64,000 bases of DNA from Meghimatium bilineatum (GCA_034231615.1 CM067315.1:16657513-16721512), one strand, 5' to 3'; numbered from the stretch's first letter, positions 46,016 to 57,300 are shown. The notes: a model not told the origin generated them from the sequence alone. Numbers and translations: made by a program.

Positions 46016-46825
46016 TCACTATGTTGACAGAACGCTGGAGAGACCAATGAATAGATGAGTCAACATGACTGACGTATGACGTCAGTTTGTATTGATGTCT
46101 CAAACATAACAAAATGTTTGTACTCAGGAATCTTGTTTTAATTCTGAAACATGTACTATAGTAATTATTATAACCCGTCTGGGTCATAGGGCTGTCACAA
46201 TGAGACCTTTAGTGCAGAAAGATTTCCCCTCGTCTCTATCCTCCATCATCCTGATGAGTTTGGAAACCTCACATCCTGTCCATTCTTTAATATTATCCAG
46301 CCATGAATAATGTACTATATTCCTGTGCGAAACTAGAAATGAAATTTCCTATTTTTATTTTAATTCAAACACAACACACATCCCTGTTTTTAGAACAAGA
46401 CATGTCACACGACAACATAGCCCTTCCGGTAGATAGGAAAAACGCCGTGATTGGTGATGATCTTAATTATTATTATTTCTTCAATTGGTCAATATATTTA
46501 TACTTTCCGTCACAGCAAATGAAACGCCCCAAAAAATATAAACGAAACGTCACCAATGAAAATCTGTTCCGATGTTTTAGACAGTAATTTTCTGTCGGCA
46601 GACTCCGATGAATACTGCAAAATATCTTGAGTTCAGTGCAATTCAGAAGGTGTGCATATATCTATAAATTATAGACAAAACGTGTTTTACTACTAACGTT
46701 TCTAGAAAGACAAATATTTTGTTATATCGTCGGTGTGAAACAAAACTTGCATTCTAAAGATGTCTGCGATCAAATATAGATAATTTCTTGGAAATTGTCC
46801 TCCAATGGTTGTAAATGATTTAGCG
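46016..46825. other. Unassigned sequence
   Basis: The 94-codon frame at 46303-46587 has no recognisable domain. Nothing else identified. Confidence 0.4.
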
Positions 46826-46829
46826 AATA

Positions 46830-47650
46830 GAAATAGAGGTTGTTACCAATTTGTAGACGGGCTATAGTTTCTTCTTCTTCTCGATCGCAGTTTAACTTGT
46901 CTACACAGCAAGTTTAGTTTTCTTGATAAATGCTGATGTATTTGAAAGCCCTTCGGTCTCCCATACTGATGTATGTGGATATACGTCTCGATGGGCAAGT
47001 GTTCCTCCCGTAACTGGTTTATTTTAATGCAGGATATATTAAACTGTCTGTTCTGCCTGCCCACATGAACATAGAGGCGATGGAACTAGTTTTAGTCTAT
47101 TGAAGTGGTTGTTTAGTCTGTTGAGTCCTGTCCTGATGTTGAACATGATAATCTGCTCCATTCAGTAAAAATAGTGATAGTTATCTTTTCTGTGGTAGAC
47201 TTTCCTAATAGCTTTGATGATGGTCCTCTTTTCTTGGGAGATCATTTCTTGATGATTTTCTGTGTTGCTCCATCTTTTGCGAGCGTATTAGTCTTTTCAT
47301 TTTTTGGTATGCCACAGTGGTATTGTATCCATTGAGTACTACATTACTCTGAAAGCTCATTTCTCTTATGGCTTCATTTGGTTCTGGAAGTTTATCTTTG
47401 TCAATGGCTTGTAGGCTAGACATGTCATCATTACGAAACACCATCTGTTAACATTGGCTTGTTATGTTTTTAATTATTTCTGCCGCACTATTTATAGTCT
47501 GTACTTCTACAGAGTAGTTGGAGCAGAAGATTCCAGTTGATGAACATGTGGTCATTTTTTTCTCAATATTTTATGTAAACTCCAGTACCTCCATTCTTCA
47601 CTGCACTTTTTGCTGATCCATTAGTATATACTTGAATCAATGCTTCTCTG
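46830..47650 (-). mobile_element. Retroelement RNase H plus C-terminal zinc-knuckle-like region, dead
   Basis: Minus strand, from 47.65 kb: LIQVYTNGSAKSAVKNGG (about 47.58-47.64 kb), where the usual catalytic Asp of YTDGS reads Asn; then a broken middle with SSLQAIDKDKLPEPNE (47.36-47.43 kb) and MEQHRKSSRNDLPRKED; then FNIRTGLNRLNNHFNRLKLV and PSPLCSCGQAEQTV (47.04-47.14 kb), the RxGLNRLNxH...CxCG layout that follows RNase H in jockey/I-like LINEs. Frames are interrupted repeatedly. Confidence 0.75.
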
Positions 47651-47779
47651 TGCCTTTAGTTTTAAGAAGTAATGCACTTTCCGATAATCACTTGAACCGC
47701 AAAGATATTTAGTAACTCAGAATAGAATACATAACCCTTGCGAAAACCAAATATATGAAGTAGAACAGAGGTTGAACAA

Positions 47780-49050
47780 AGATTGGATTCATACTTATAA
47801 CAGCAACAATTGTTGTGTGACTTATTCCTTCCAGAACGTTGTCTTCCCAATGAACTCTCTGAACCCATATCTTCTTTGGGCGATGCGGCTTGCATTTTCC
47901 AGCAATGTATTCATGCTATCTTTACTGTCGTCAGTCCATCGTCTTTTTGGTCTGCCCTTTCTTCTCTCTCCGGGTATTCTTCCTTCCATTATGTGTCTAT
48001 CTACACAGCTGTGTCTCTTTATATGACCACACAGGTGTAGTTTTCATTTTGTTTTTGTGTTTAGTAGCCAAAACTCTGGAATCTTCATTGTGTTTATAAT
48101 ATCTGAGTTTCTCATTTTTTCCTTCCATGATATTCTAAGTATCTTTCTGCAGCATTTAATCTCGAAGGCGTTGATCTTCTTTGCCGTTGTTTTACTTAGG
48201 GTCCATGTTTCACAGCCGTATGTTGCAACCGGAAAAATAAAGGTTCGTAACATTAGCAATTTCGTTTCTATTTTGTTGTTTTTCCATATGTTTTTCAACC
48301 GTGTTATTTTACAATATGGTATTGCCAATCTCTTCCTTATTTCTGCCACTCAGTCTCTTGCACCGTTGATGTTTGCTGCTAAGTATTCAAATTTATCCAC
48401 ACATTCTATCTCGGTTTTGTCTGTTCTGATTTTTGGTTGTTGTGTTATATCTGTTGACATGATTTTTGTTTTTTGCCTGTATAAATACAATTTTAGCGAT
48501 TCGCTATATATCTTTATGTTCTTAATTAGTTGTTCCAATCCCTTTATATCATTTGAAAGAAGCACTGTGTCGTCTGCGTAGCGTAGTTAAGGGATTTCTA
48601 ATCCATCCATGTTTACAGCGTGGTAGTCAGCGTTGTGTATGTCTTTTCTAACATTTCTCATTATACTTTCTGCGTAGATGTTAAACAGGTATGGGGAGAG
48701 TGTTCATCCCTGCCGTACTCCACTCTGTACCTCAAACCACTCTCAGAGATCGACCTCTAACTTTACTGCAGCTTTTTATCTTGGTAAAGTTATTAGATGA
48801 ATCAGATGTCTTGGGAAACCTATGCTGTTCATTATCTCCCATAGTTTCTGGTGTTGAAGGCTTTTAAGTAATCTATGAAGCACATGTGCAGGTCAGTTGA
48901 AAATTCCCTACACTTTTCTATGATCAATCTCATGTTAAGAATGTGATCTCTTGTTCCTCTGCCGGCCTGTGTTTTGTTTATCTCCATCTCTAATTTTTGT
49001 TTGATTCTTTGCATTATGATTTTTAAAATTATTTACTTAATTGACTTATA
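47780..49050 (-). mobile_element. LINE family E, RT C-terminal half to 3' end
   Basis: Minus strand, from 49.05 kb: RIKQKLEMEINKTQAGRGTR, DHILNMRLIIEKCREFSTDL, HMCFIDYLKAFNTRNYG (RT motif A region, 48.83-49.01 kb), a block with catalytic-loop remnant (48.6 kb, reading into LLSNDIKGLEQLIKNIK), KFEYLAANINGARD, then MLRTFIFPVATYGCETWTLS, KINAFEIKCCRKILRISWKE (48.05-48.35 kb), and RHSCVDRHIMEGRIPGERRK with RPKRRWTDDSKDSMNT (47.9-48.0 kb). RTE/BovB-like tail. Broken by frameshifts. Confidence 0.88.
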
Positions 49051-49139
49051 AGGGCTACAGTTCGGTAGTTAAATATAACAGTCACACTAATATTTTTAAA
49101 AAGTATAGTATTCTTACGCTATGATTTTCACGATCCAGC

Positions 49140-50300
49140 TAGATAACAGAATGTAGTCCGAGGAACTTATGGCGTTGTGTAGTCCGGGAAACTTATGGTG
49201 TTGTGTAGTCCGGGAAACTTATGGTGTTGTGTAGTCCGGGAAGCTTATGGTGTTGTGTAGTCCGGGAAACTTATGGTGTTGTGTAGTCCAGGAAACTTAT
49301 GTTGTTGTGTAGTCCGGGAAACTTATGGTGTTGTGTAATCCGGGGAACTTATGGTGGTGTGTAGTCCGGGATACTAATGGTGTTGTGTAGTCCGGGGAAC
49401 TTATGGTGTTGTGTAGTCCAGGGAAATTATGGTGTTGTGTAGTCCGGGAAACTTACGGTGTTGTGTAGTTAGAGGAACTTATGGTGTTGTGTAGTCCGGG
49501 ATACTAATGGAATTGTGTAATCCGGGGAACTTATGGTGTTGTGTAGTCTGGGGAACTTATGGTGTTGTGTAGTCCGGGGAACTTATGGTGTTGTGTAGTC
49601 CGGGGAACTTATGGTGTTGTGTAGTCCGGGGAACTTATGGTGTTGTGTAGTCCGAGGAACTTATGGTGTTGTGTAGTCCAGAATACTAATGGTGTTGTGT
49701 AGTCCGGGGAACTTATGGTGTTGTGTAGTCCGGGAATCTAATGGTGTTGTGTAGTCCGGGGAACTTATGGTGTTCTGTATTCCGGGATACTAATGGTGTT
49801 GTGTAGTCCGGGGAAATTATGGTGTTGTGTAGTCCAGGATACTAATGGTGGTGTGTAGTCCGGGGAACATATGGTGTTGTGTAGTCCGAGGAACTTATAG
49901 TGCTGTGTTGTCCAGAATAGTAATGGTGTGGTGTAGTCCGGGGAACTTATGGTGTTGTGTAGTCCGGTGAACTTATGGTGTTGTGTAGTCCGGGAAACTT
50001 ATGGTGTTGTGTAGTCTGGGATACTAATGGTGTTGTGTAGTCCGGGGAACTTATGGTGTTGTGTAGTCTGGGGAACTTATGGTGTTATGTAGTCCGGGAT
50101 ACTAATGGTGTTGTGTAGTCCGGGGAACTTATGGTGTTGTGTAGTCCGGGCAACTTATGGTGTTGTGTAGTCCTGGGAACTTATGGTGTTGTGTAGTCCG
50201 GGAAACTTATGGTGTTGTGTTGTCCGGGCAACTTATGGTGTTGTGTAGTCCGGGAAACTTATGGTGGTGTGTAAACCGGAGAACTTATATTGTTGTATAG
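49140..50300. repeat. Minisatellite, 26-bp unit, ~1.16 kb
   Basis: About 44 units of CTTATGGTGTTGTGTAGTCC plus GGGGAA. Frequent variants are GGAAACTTATG and GGGATACTAATGG, which alternate in irregular blocks. It is GC-richer than its surroundings. Confidence 0.96.
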
Positions 50301-50379
50301 TTTTTTTTACAGTGTAGCTGTTCCTAATCTATTGCATTAGTTTTCGATTCTTGTAGAATGTAGTCTGGAGAACGGAATG

Positions 50380-50610
50380 CGATGCATGATGGTTTACTTA
50401 CAACATTGCTGCGATATCTGCGCCTTTCGGCATGCCACATCCAACTTCTGAATGACTCCTTTGTCACTTTATCTCCTTATGGTTTATGACAGCTATCTCC
50501 ACCCGATAACCTCTTTAATCGTCTCTTACAACATACATGGTTGGTAAACACTGTTGCTATACTTTGCTCTACTTCCGGGCCTCCAACACATGGTCGAGTC
50601 TGACTGTAAA
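50380..50610 (-). repeat. Repeat R1 copy, inverted
   Basis: Reverse orientation of the R1 landmarks: GATGGTTTACTTACA, CTGCGATATCTGCGCCTTTC, CTCTTTAATCGTCTCTTACA and CTACTTCCGGGCC, in reverse order. Confidence 0.75.
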
Positions 50611-50929
50611 CCTGCACCTTTCGGTTTGACACACACTCCTAAAGCAATGTTCATGTTTCATTTTAACCTTTGAGATAGAACAGAAAACTCCAGTCGTTAA
50701 ATTTCTTAATTGCCTTTTAGTACATGCATGGCATATTTCAATGTTTCTTTTGTGTGTTGTATTTCCATGAAAAGGACGGAAATATGAACTAGCGCTGTAT
50801 TCAAATGCATTTCATGGGAGGCAACTAACCCTATGTCACGTGAAATTCAATATCGTGATTACTGCCCTTATAGTAAATTCTGTTTCTATCCCATGCCACT
50901 CCACAAATTATATTTTGACTGTATTTTGA

Positions 50930-51090
50930 CCCGCTTGATGCCGGGTTGCACAAGGGTACAAAACAGATGTCATTTTACGACATGTCAGGCACCTATGGAA
51001 AATATGGGTGAGGGATTGGCTGTTTCATCCCATAGAGGATCAAAGAGAAACAGAAGTCATGTTGAAGTTGGAGTCTCACTCGATTAGATC
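50930..51090 (+). repeat. Repeat R1, partial degraded copy
   Basis: GGATTGGCTGTTTCATCCC, ATAGAGGATCAAAGA and GTCATGTTGAAGTTGGA correspond to the central part of R1 with many changes. Preceded by GCCGGGTTGCACAAGGG. Confidence 0.45.
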
Positions 51091-51099
51091 AGCTTACGG

Positions 51100-51500
51100 G
51101 ATTACCGTAAAATTAAAATAGTCAACAATTAGGTAGTTAAGCAACGTTCATAGCAGTTGACAAAAAATTAGACGTTCGTGGAGGGGTTGACAAAAGTTAT
51201 CGTTAACAATACTGTTTTTATACACCATTTAACGTGTGTGATAAGAGACATATATTTCTGAAGAAACAATTTAATGTGTGTGAATAGGAAACATAAGAAA
51301 CATGAAAAAGGTCGGAATAAATAAGCAGTAAGTGGACCCTGAATTCTTTACAGTCGTTTACACCTGGGGAAGTAGGGTGTGTGTAAGGTATAACCCTTTA
51401 CATTGTGCATTGTCTTCCATCACAAATTCCACGATGATAATTCATTGTCCGAACACACTCTTGAATTCATGTACGAATTATTTATCGTTGTTTCCCACTG
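51100..51500. other. Unassigned sequence
   Basis: Nothing recognised. Confidence 0.4.
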
Positions 51501-51504
51501 AATG

Positions 51505-51915
51505 TCCTTTCTAAGTATTTGCAAACATTATTTGAGGACTTTTTCTAAATATGTCCCTAATTATTTAAGGACATTTCCCAAGTATTTCCCAGCATTGCTT
51601 GAGGACGTTTTCTAAGTATTTCCCAACATTATTGGAGGGCTCTTACTACTAAGTCCCTACGTTTTTGGAGGACCTTTTTGCTAAGTATTTTCCACAATTA
51701 TTCGATGACTTTTTCTAATTATTGTCCAATATTATTGGATGACTTTATTAAGTATTTCCCAACGTTATTGGAGGACCTTTTACTAAGTCTCAACGTTTTT
51801 GGAGGACCTTTTACTAAGTATTTCCCAATGTTTTTGGAGGACCTAATTCTAAGTAACTCGTTATTATTTGAGAACTTTTTCTAAGTATTACCCAACATTA
51901 TTGGAGAACTTGCCT
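51505..51915. repeat. Minisatellite, ~34-bp unit, degenerate
   Basis: About a dozen units with variants of CTAAGTATTTCCCAACATTA and TTGGAGGACTTTTT. Confidence 0.88.
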
Positions 51916-51959
51916 GGTGGGAAAAGACCCTCATTAATCAATTATTGACGTATTAAATT

Positions 51960-52170
51960 TAAAAATCTCCATAACATAGTGATTAAGCCTTTCGCTTTGA
52001 GTTCAAGAGGTCCAAGATTCGAATCTCACTTTCTTATTTACAAAGTAGATTTTCCATGGATCTTTCTCAGCAGGTAGTGTGCCACTTTGTTGAGAGGGAC
52101 GGAATATATACAATGTAACCCGTGTACAATGAAGTCATTTTTCTACGACTTTTCAACCTTTTGACTCTTT
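51960..52170 (+). mobile_element. tRNA-derived SINE S2
   Basis: A tRNA-like head with CATAGTGATTAAGCC (A-box-like) and CAAGATTCGAATCTC (B-box-like, GATTCGAATC) about 30 bp apart, then a body with TTGAGAGGGACGG and a 3' part with GTACAATGAAGTCATT and ACTTTTCAACC also present at 38.92-39.01 kb. Confidence 0.65.
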
Positions 52171-52339
52171 AACCACAGAGTTTATTCTTATTCTTCTGTA
52201 ATTATTTAGAAGTCAATATATGAATAGAGGACATATCCGCCTACGTTCTGGGTGGGCAGTTAATGGGACGGACGGATTTAGTATCTTTTTTGGAGATAGT
52301 GTACCTTGTGAATGAACTATTATTAGATTTGTCGTCTAT

Positions 52340-52437
52340 GTGTTACCGTAGCCCGAAAGGGGAGCATAAAATAGTGAAAATTGTACCTTCCATGCCCGAT
52401 GTAAGAGACGACTAAGGAGATTTAGAGCAGGGGTCGG
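52340..52437 (+). repeat. Repeat R1, left half (split by hAT MITE)
   Basis: GCCCGAAAGGGGAGCATAAA and GTAAGAGACGACTAAGGAG are R1 landmarks; the copy is cut at 52437 and resumes at 52841. Confidence 0.8.
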
Positions 52438-52840
52438 GAACCCATGGCTCGAGAGCCAGATGTGGCTCTATTGATGGCTGCATCTGGCTCGCAGACAAAT
52501 GCTCGATTATTAAAAATAAAATTTATTTAGACTCTTTTCATCTACATATTAATTTCATATCAATATTTCATTCTGCAAATGAGCTAAAATTCTACTGCAG
52601 CTCAGCATCAGAAGTCGCATTAATTGTAAGAAATACTCATTATTGAATAGCAACAGCATAACAATGTTATTAAAAATAATTCAGAGACATAATTATTGTA
52701 CTTTTAGTGTCGAAATTACACAAAATGCATACATTTACTTGAATTTTTAGTTTTAAACCTAATGTATGGCTCTCACAGAATTACATTACAAAGTATGTGG
52801 TGCCCATGGCTCTCTCAGACACGAATGTTCCCGACCCCTG
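52438..52840. mobile_element. hAT-type non-autonomous transposon (MITE), 403 bp
   Basis: Perfect 14-bp terminal inverted repeats, CAGGGGTCGGGAAC at the left and GTTCCCGACCCCTG at the right, with an inverted subterminal CCATGGCTC motif. An 8-bp target-site duplication with one mismatch flanks it (ATTTAGAG 52430-52437 and TTTTAGAG 52841-52848), the size expected of hAT. No coding capacity. It interrupts repeat R1. Confidence 0.93.
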
Positions 52841-52848
52841 TTTTAGAG

Positions 52849-52900
52849 GGTGCGGTAGGATGTCCTATCTCAAATTGAGACTGTAATTGTAGATGTGAGG
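52849..52900 (+). repeat. Repeat R1, right half after hAT MITE
   Basis: GGGTGCGGTAGGATGTCC then TATCTCAAATTGA continues the R1 central part; it decays within about 50 bp into a GT-rich simple-sequence zone (to about 52960) and then CAAAATA-rich sequence. Confidence 0.5.
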
Positions 52901-53189
52901 GTGGTGGTAATTGTAGTGGGGATGGTAGTAGTTGTGGTGGCAGTAATAATAGTAGGGACAAAATACTGACAAAATATAGACAAAATACTTCTAGACACAA
53001 TATATCACGACAAATTCGATATCAAATACGTTTGTCTCAAGACAAAATATATCCAGAAACAATATCTCGAAAACAAATTACAAAGATAATATATATTAAA
53101 TATGTTATACAAACTGTAATAAACAACAATATAAATAGTAAATAATTATAATAAAATCTTCAAATGATATGAATTGTCACACATGACAG

Positions 53190-53600
53190 ACAATTGTCTA
53201 TCCCCAGGTGGAAGCTGGTTGATAGCATCCAAACTTTCCGTTAAGCGTAGGGTGGGAGCTGTAAGTTTCTGTTCAAGGCCAGATGCGATACCTAAATCGT
53301 ACTGTCCCTGTTTGTGGTTTGGTGGTCGTGATGTTATCGATTCTTCTCTTTCTCGATCTTCCGTTGTCTCTGTATCCAGATGATCGTTTATTATAAGCTC
53401 TCAGTGGTAATTAGCTTGGATCAATTCTCATAAGGTGACCAAACAATTTTATCTGCTGACGTTCTATATATTCTATACAAGACATTATTTCTACTCTTTT
53501 TCTGATATCCTCGTTTCTTACTCTGTCTAGTTTGGTGACCATAACTCCTTTTCTCAAACACATCTCGTATGTGATGAGCTTAAGTTAATGACAGACATGA
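53190..53600 (-). mobile_element. LINE family A, 3' fragment
   Basis: Complement of 53190-53580 matches the 3' end at 8.05-8.45 kb almost line for line (about 85 per cent by eye), including TCTATCCCCAGGTGGAAGC, GTTAAGCGTAGGGTGGGAGC and the IEYIERTSADKIVW region complementary to 53.43-53.48 kb. Confidence 0.88.
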
Positions 53601-53701
53601 AATAAGTTAATTGGTTAAATTTACTACACAACATTAATGTTCACTTGCCATGTAGAAAAACGTGACTTGTTTTTAAGAAGTTGATAGGCTTTGCTGGATT
53701 G

Positions 53702-54217
53702 TTACCACTCGACCATTGTTTTAATAGCATCATCAACACGTAAGTAAACCTTTCGTTTCTTTGTTGTTGGTTGACCTGAGGCAATCAAGCTTCTCGGTGC
53801 ATGCTGTTGCTACTGTGACTTCCAGGAAAATATTGCTACTGTTGACTGAGATCCGTTCACCATTGAATTAAATGCATTGAGCCACACTTCTACAGAAATA
53901 TTATCTCTTGGTAGTTGATTCAAGACACGCTTGTGTTGATTCAGAAGGCTGATTCCAAATTGATGCTGCGAACGGCGACAACGATGAACCCATCCAATGT
54001 AAAAGTCTTCGAAGTAATCGGTGAGAAAATCCAGGTCTGAGAAACTATCAACATTACTGAACTGTTGGAATACAGTAATTATATCATTCTCTGGTACGAA
54101 AGCAACAACCATCATTTGTTTGACTTTACTTGCATAATTTTCATCAAAGTTGTGCAGTGCTATTTTACCCACAGATTGTGCTTTAGCCAAACATTCTGTC
54201 CAAAGTGAAAATAACAT
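53702..54217 (-). pseudogene. MULE-type transposase, C-terminal fragment
   Basis: Minus strand 135-codon frame plus continuation past an in-frame TAG (53810-53812) to TAA at 53702. It contains MLFSLWTECLAKAQSVGKIA, VKQMMVVAFVPENDIITVFQ, FLTDYFEDFYIGWVHRCRRS, LNQHKRVLNQLPRDNISVEV and WLNAFNSMV, then KKRKVYLRVDDAIKTMVEW. This is the conserved tail of MULE transposases found with FLYWCH-type zinc fingers in animals (ALAFLPxxDV, DYFExTYIG, RVLNxLPRTNNxVEGWHxAFxxxV). The DDE catalytic core lies upstream and is absent, so the piece is a dead fragment. It also fits domesticated relatives, but the internal stop argues against that. Confidence 0.85.
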
Positions 54218-54234
54218 CCTGATACTTGATTCTT

Positions 54235-54320
54235 CTTGATTCTTGATTAGAAACTGGCTTCACAGCACGCGGGACATTCCCATAAGTGCTCCGCCCCCCG
54301 CTCCAGCAGCCATCCCTGTG
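54235..54320. repeat. Short dispersed repeat matching 30.75-30.86 kb
   Basis: TTGATTAGAAACTGGCTTCA, GGGACATTCCCATAAGTGCT and CCAGCAGCCATCC correspond to the copy near the right edge of the satellite. Confidence 0.6.
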
Positions 54321-54344
54321 TATGTAGACTCATATTTCCGGTCA

Positions 54345-54620
54345 GGTGTTAATTGTGTGATCTTCGGGACTTTCCAAAAACTTTACTTTTCCTCCCCTCA
54401 CCTCTAGATATTCCCATTTCTAACATTCTCTGTATGTGTACGTTCTGAACCTCATTGACATCATCTGCATCTTGAAATGAATTTATTATTGCCTTCATTA
54501 AGTCTGCTTTATCTCTTGTCAGCAATATTCCGTCTATCACCGCATTGCCTGCCAATAAGTCGACTCTTTCGTTTACTCTGACCCCAGCATGATACTTGAT
54601 CGCGTCTAAATGCACTTTAA
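54345..54620 (-). mobile_element. RNase H-like retroelement fragment
   Basis: Minus strand 88-codon frame: IKYHAGVRVNERVDLLAGNA, VIDGILLTRDKADLMKAIIN, HIQRMLEMGISRGEGRKSK. The block HAGVxxNExxDLLA is the RNase H H-A-G-x-x-x-N-E-x-x-D motif; the last catalytic Asp appears kept here. A related copy is at 37.8-38.1 kb. Confidence 0.6.
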
Positions 54621-55335
54621 AAAGCGTTAATTACAGCTAATCAAAATCATTCGAAATCAGTAACTATTGAAAATAGGACTACATTTCCGCTATTTCCAAG
54701 ACCAAGGTGCACCTTCTAAATCATGAGACGATATGTAATTTCGCTCAATTCGAAAAATAGTGCATACATACATACATGGGATTATTTGACCATTATCGTA
54801 TGCATGGATCGTATGCATGGATCGTATGCATGGATCATTTGCAAGTGATAGAATACCTCTTATATGACTCGAAATGTTTCATCAGCAAACCAATGTCTGC
54901 TCTGAAAAAAATGCAATTTCTTCTTGCACTGCAAATAGAACGTAACTGGGTTCAGCCACGCGCAAAAAGAGACTGAAACCGACATTGTTTCTGTATTTGT
55001 TCATGTCTTGATAGCTATTCCATTTCGCTAAAGATGTCTACGAACATCCCTAGATACATATTATTGTTGATAAATTAGTCTAGTGACACTTCTCACTCCA
55101 TACATTCGTTGTTTTTTTTACTTTTCTAGATTGTTCAACCACACACAAAATGTATCATGTGCCTGCCAGCCTGGTATAGATAAACATCTGAGGACCGCCA
55201 GACTTAGTAACTCCATATCTATCCATCGTATGTTTCATAAAACAGGTCATATCTCTTATGATCTGTCAATAAATTACGCCAACACTTGTTTCTGTTACTA
55301 TTTCTATTATTTTTTCCTTTGACATTGGAGATTTA
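54621..55335. other. Unassigned sequence with 13-bp triplicate
   Basis: Contains three tandem copies of a 13-bp unit (CGTATGCATGGAT) at about 54797-54836, within a 66-codon frame of no known domain. Nothing else recognised. Confidence 0.5.
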
Positions 55336-55338
55336 TTT

Positions 55339-55339
<1 letters not shown>

Positions 55340-55391
<52 letters not shown>

Positions 55392-55740
55392 TCAGCAGCT
55401 ATATAAGCAGCAGTAGTAATAACCGTATTAGCAGTAGTTGTAGCAGTAGCAGTAGTAGTGGCCGCATTAATAGTAGTAGTAGCAGCAGCACGAGTGGTAG
55501 TAATAGTATTGGCTGTAGTAGTAGTGGTAGTAGTAAATAGGGCAGTAGCAGCAGCCATCGTAGTAGTAATATCAGCAGCAGTAGTAGTAATATTAATACT
55601 TGTGGCAGTATTGGCAAAAGTAGCAGCAGCGCAGCACGAGTCGTAGTAGTAGAGCAGCAGTATTAGGAGGAGCAGCAGCAGGGGTAGTTGTAGCATAGCA
55701 GTAGTAGTAGTAGTAGAAACAGCAGCACTACTAGGTGAGG
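55340..55740. repeat. AGT/AGC trinucleotide microsatellite
   Basis: A pure (AGT)n run at about 55339-55390 followed by an interrupted AGT/AGC mixture to 55735. Both strands give low-complexity frames (poly-Ser, poly-Thr/Ile, poly-Leu, poly-Val); none is taken as a gene. Confidence 0.95.
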
Positions 55741-56780
55741 TAGTATTGTCGTCAGTAGTTTAAATGTAATGAGGTTTGTAGTGACAATGGCAGTAATGGC
55801 AGCAGTTATGGGTAGGAAAATCTAACAATGAAATTAACAAGAAATATATCCACGGTATTAAATATGTTAGAAGAATAAAATCTCAAAAAGAATTTAGCAT
55901 ACAAGGAAGGATAGATAAATTAAATAAGCCAGAATATACATTCGGAAAGGAATGGATGAAAATAATGATTATTAGAAATATCAGAAAAGTATTTACTAAT
56001 TTCAAAAGGGTCCATATTATGCGAGCTACTCCCCATCTCCTACAAACCTTGGCGAATCCAGCCGACTCGAAAACGATGCAAGATATCGACCAGTTCCTCA
56101 AACAGAAGACAGGATTTTGTCCACACTTCTTGGTATTCCAGCGGCAGTGTTCATTTTCTGAAGTCTGTTTCCTTTAAATGATATTTCTAGTATGTGAAAA
56201 AACTTCATCTGTGTTACAAAAAGATTGTTTATGTTTCTAGAGTTGATATCAAGTACTTTATCATGCGTACTACAACGCATATCCACTGCTGATGCACCGT
56301 TTAATATTTCATACGACAAATCTTGGATATATTTTCCCGTGTCTGCTTCGAAAGTGTAGATTTCTGCACGATCTGCAAGATCAGATCAAAACCTTACTAG
56401 AAAATCGTGAATGTCGAATCTAAGATATGTTGTGGCTGTTTTTTAGAAAGCTAAAGTTTCTCCTAGTAAATCATTTTCTACATTTACGAAAGCAAGTGTT
56501 GAGGGTTGTTATTCAATTTCAGTTGTGTTCGAAATGTTATCTTCGAATAATGTCTATGTAAAAATGGATTTACCGTTGTTTTGTTAACATGTGCCATATT
56601 CTAAATACCGGAGGGCAATCCAGTGATTACTTTATATTGTGATTGTTTTTGGATTGTGTAATTAATTGTAAATATAATCAATTTAATTAATATGTGATTT
56701 TGTGTGTGTGCCCGTGGCCCTAAGTAGCAAGAACATAAGTGTAAGAGTGTCAGCTGTTATGCATGGCGTAAGAGAGACTC
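55741..56780. other. Unassigned sequence
   Basis: Short frames at 55883-56101, 55956-56177 and 56098-56319 overlap on both strands with no domain. Nothing recognised over about 1 kb. Confidence 0.4.
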
Positions 56781-56789
56781 AGGATGTTT

Positions 56790-57080
56790 GGGGTTGACAT
56801 ATATTAGGTATTAGGTATGTTGATTATCCTCTTCGTACACCGGACGCGTCCATCAGATCTTCGGTTCAGTAAATCTCTAAGGGTATAACAGGGTATAATA
56901 TATCTATAATAGTTCCCTGCTCTTTTTGAGATCTTTGTCAGGTGTTTTCTACTGGCCATGTTCATCTACACTCCCAATTCATGCACTCTCGATATTGACT
57001 CATGTTCATTAATCTCAAAATCCTCTGATAGTGAGAACTCATGAAGAGCAATGAGTATGCCTGCTCGGTCCATGACTGAT
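56790..57080 (-). repeat. Dispersed coding-like repeat R2, copy 2
   Basis: Minus strand from about 57079: MDRAGILIALHEFSLSEDFE, INEHESISRVHELGV, an in-frame TAG, then RKHLTKISKRAG and RSDGRVRCTKRIINIPNT and a stop near 56800. Thus the N-terminal half is unbroken here while copy 1 (14.2 kb) is unbroken in its C-terminal half. The shared non-coding end is ATAATCAACATACCTAATAC. Confidence 0.7.
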
Positions 57081-57129
57081 CATCTGGTTGACCAATAGGT
57101 TGATTTAGATGTTTAATTCCGCTTGTCAA

Positions 57130-57300
57130 AATGACTAAATAGCTATGCTGAATTCTGATATGTCAGGCTTACGCCGATGATATCGCAACCGTGACGTAAA
57201 CCATGACACAACGCATTGCAATCACTAGACTACATACTGATATCCAGCAACAGATTGAGAACCGCAACGAAAATGATGATATGCAAATTCATCGATGTAA
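57130..57300 (+). repeat. Repeat R1, 3' half
   Basis: TGATATGTCAGGCTTACGC, GATATCGCAACCGTGACGT and AAACCATGACACAACGCATT match the second half of R1. Confidence 0.7.

Noticed and set aside
55286..55696. Poly-Ser / poly-Thr protein
   Set aside because: It is the translation of the AGT/AGC microsatellite in different frames.
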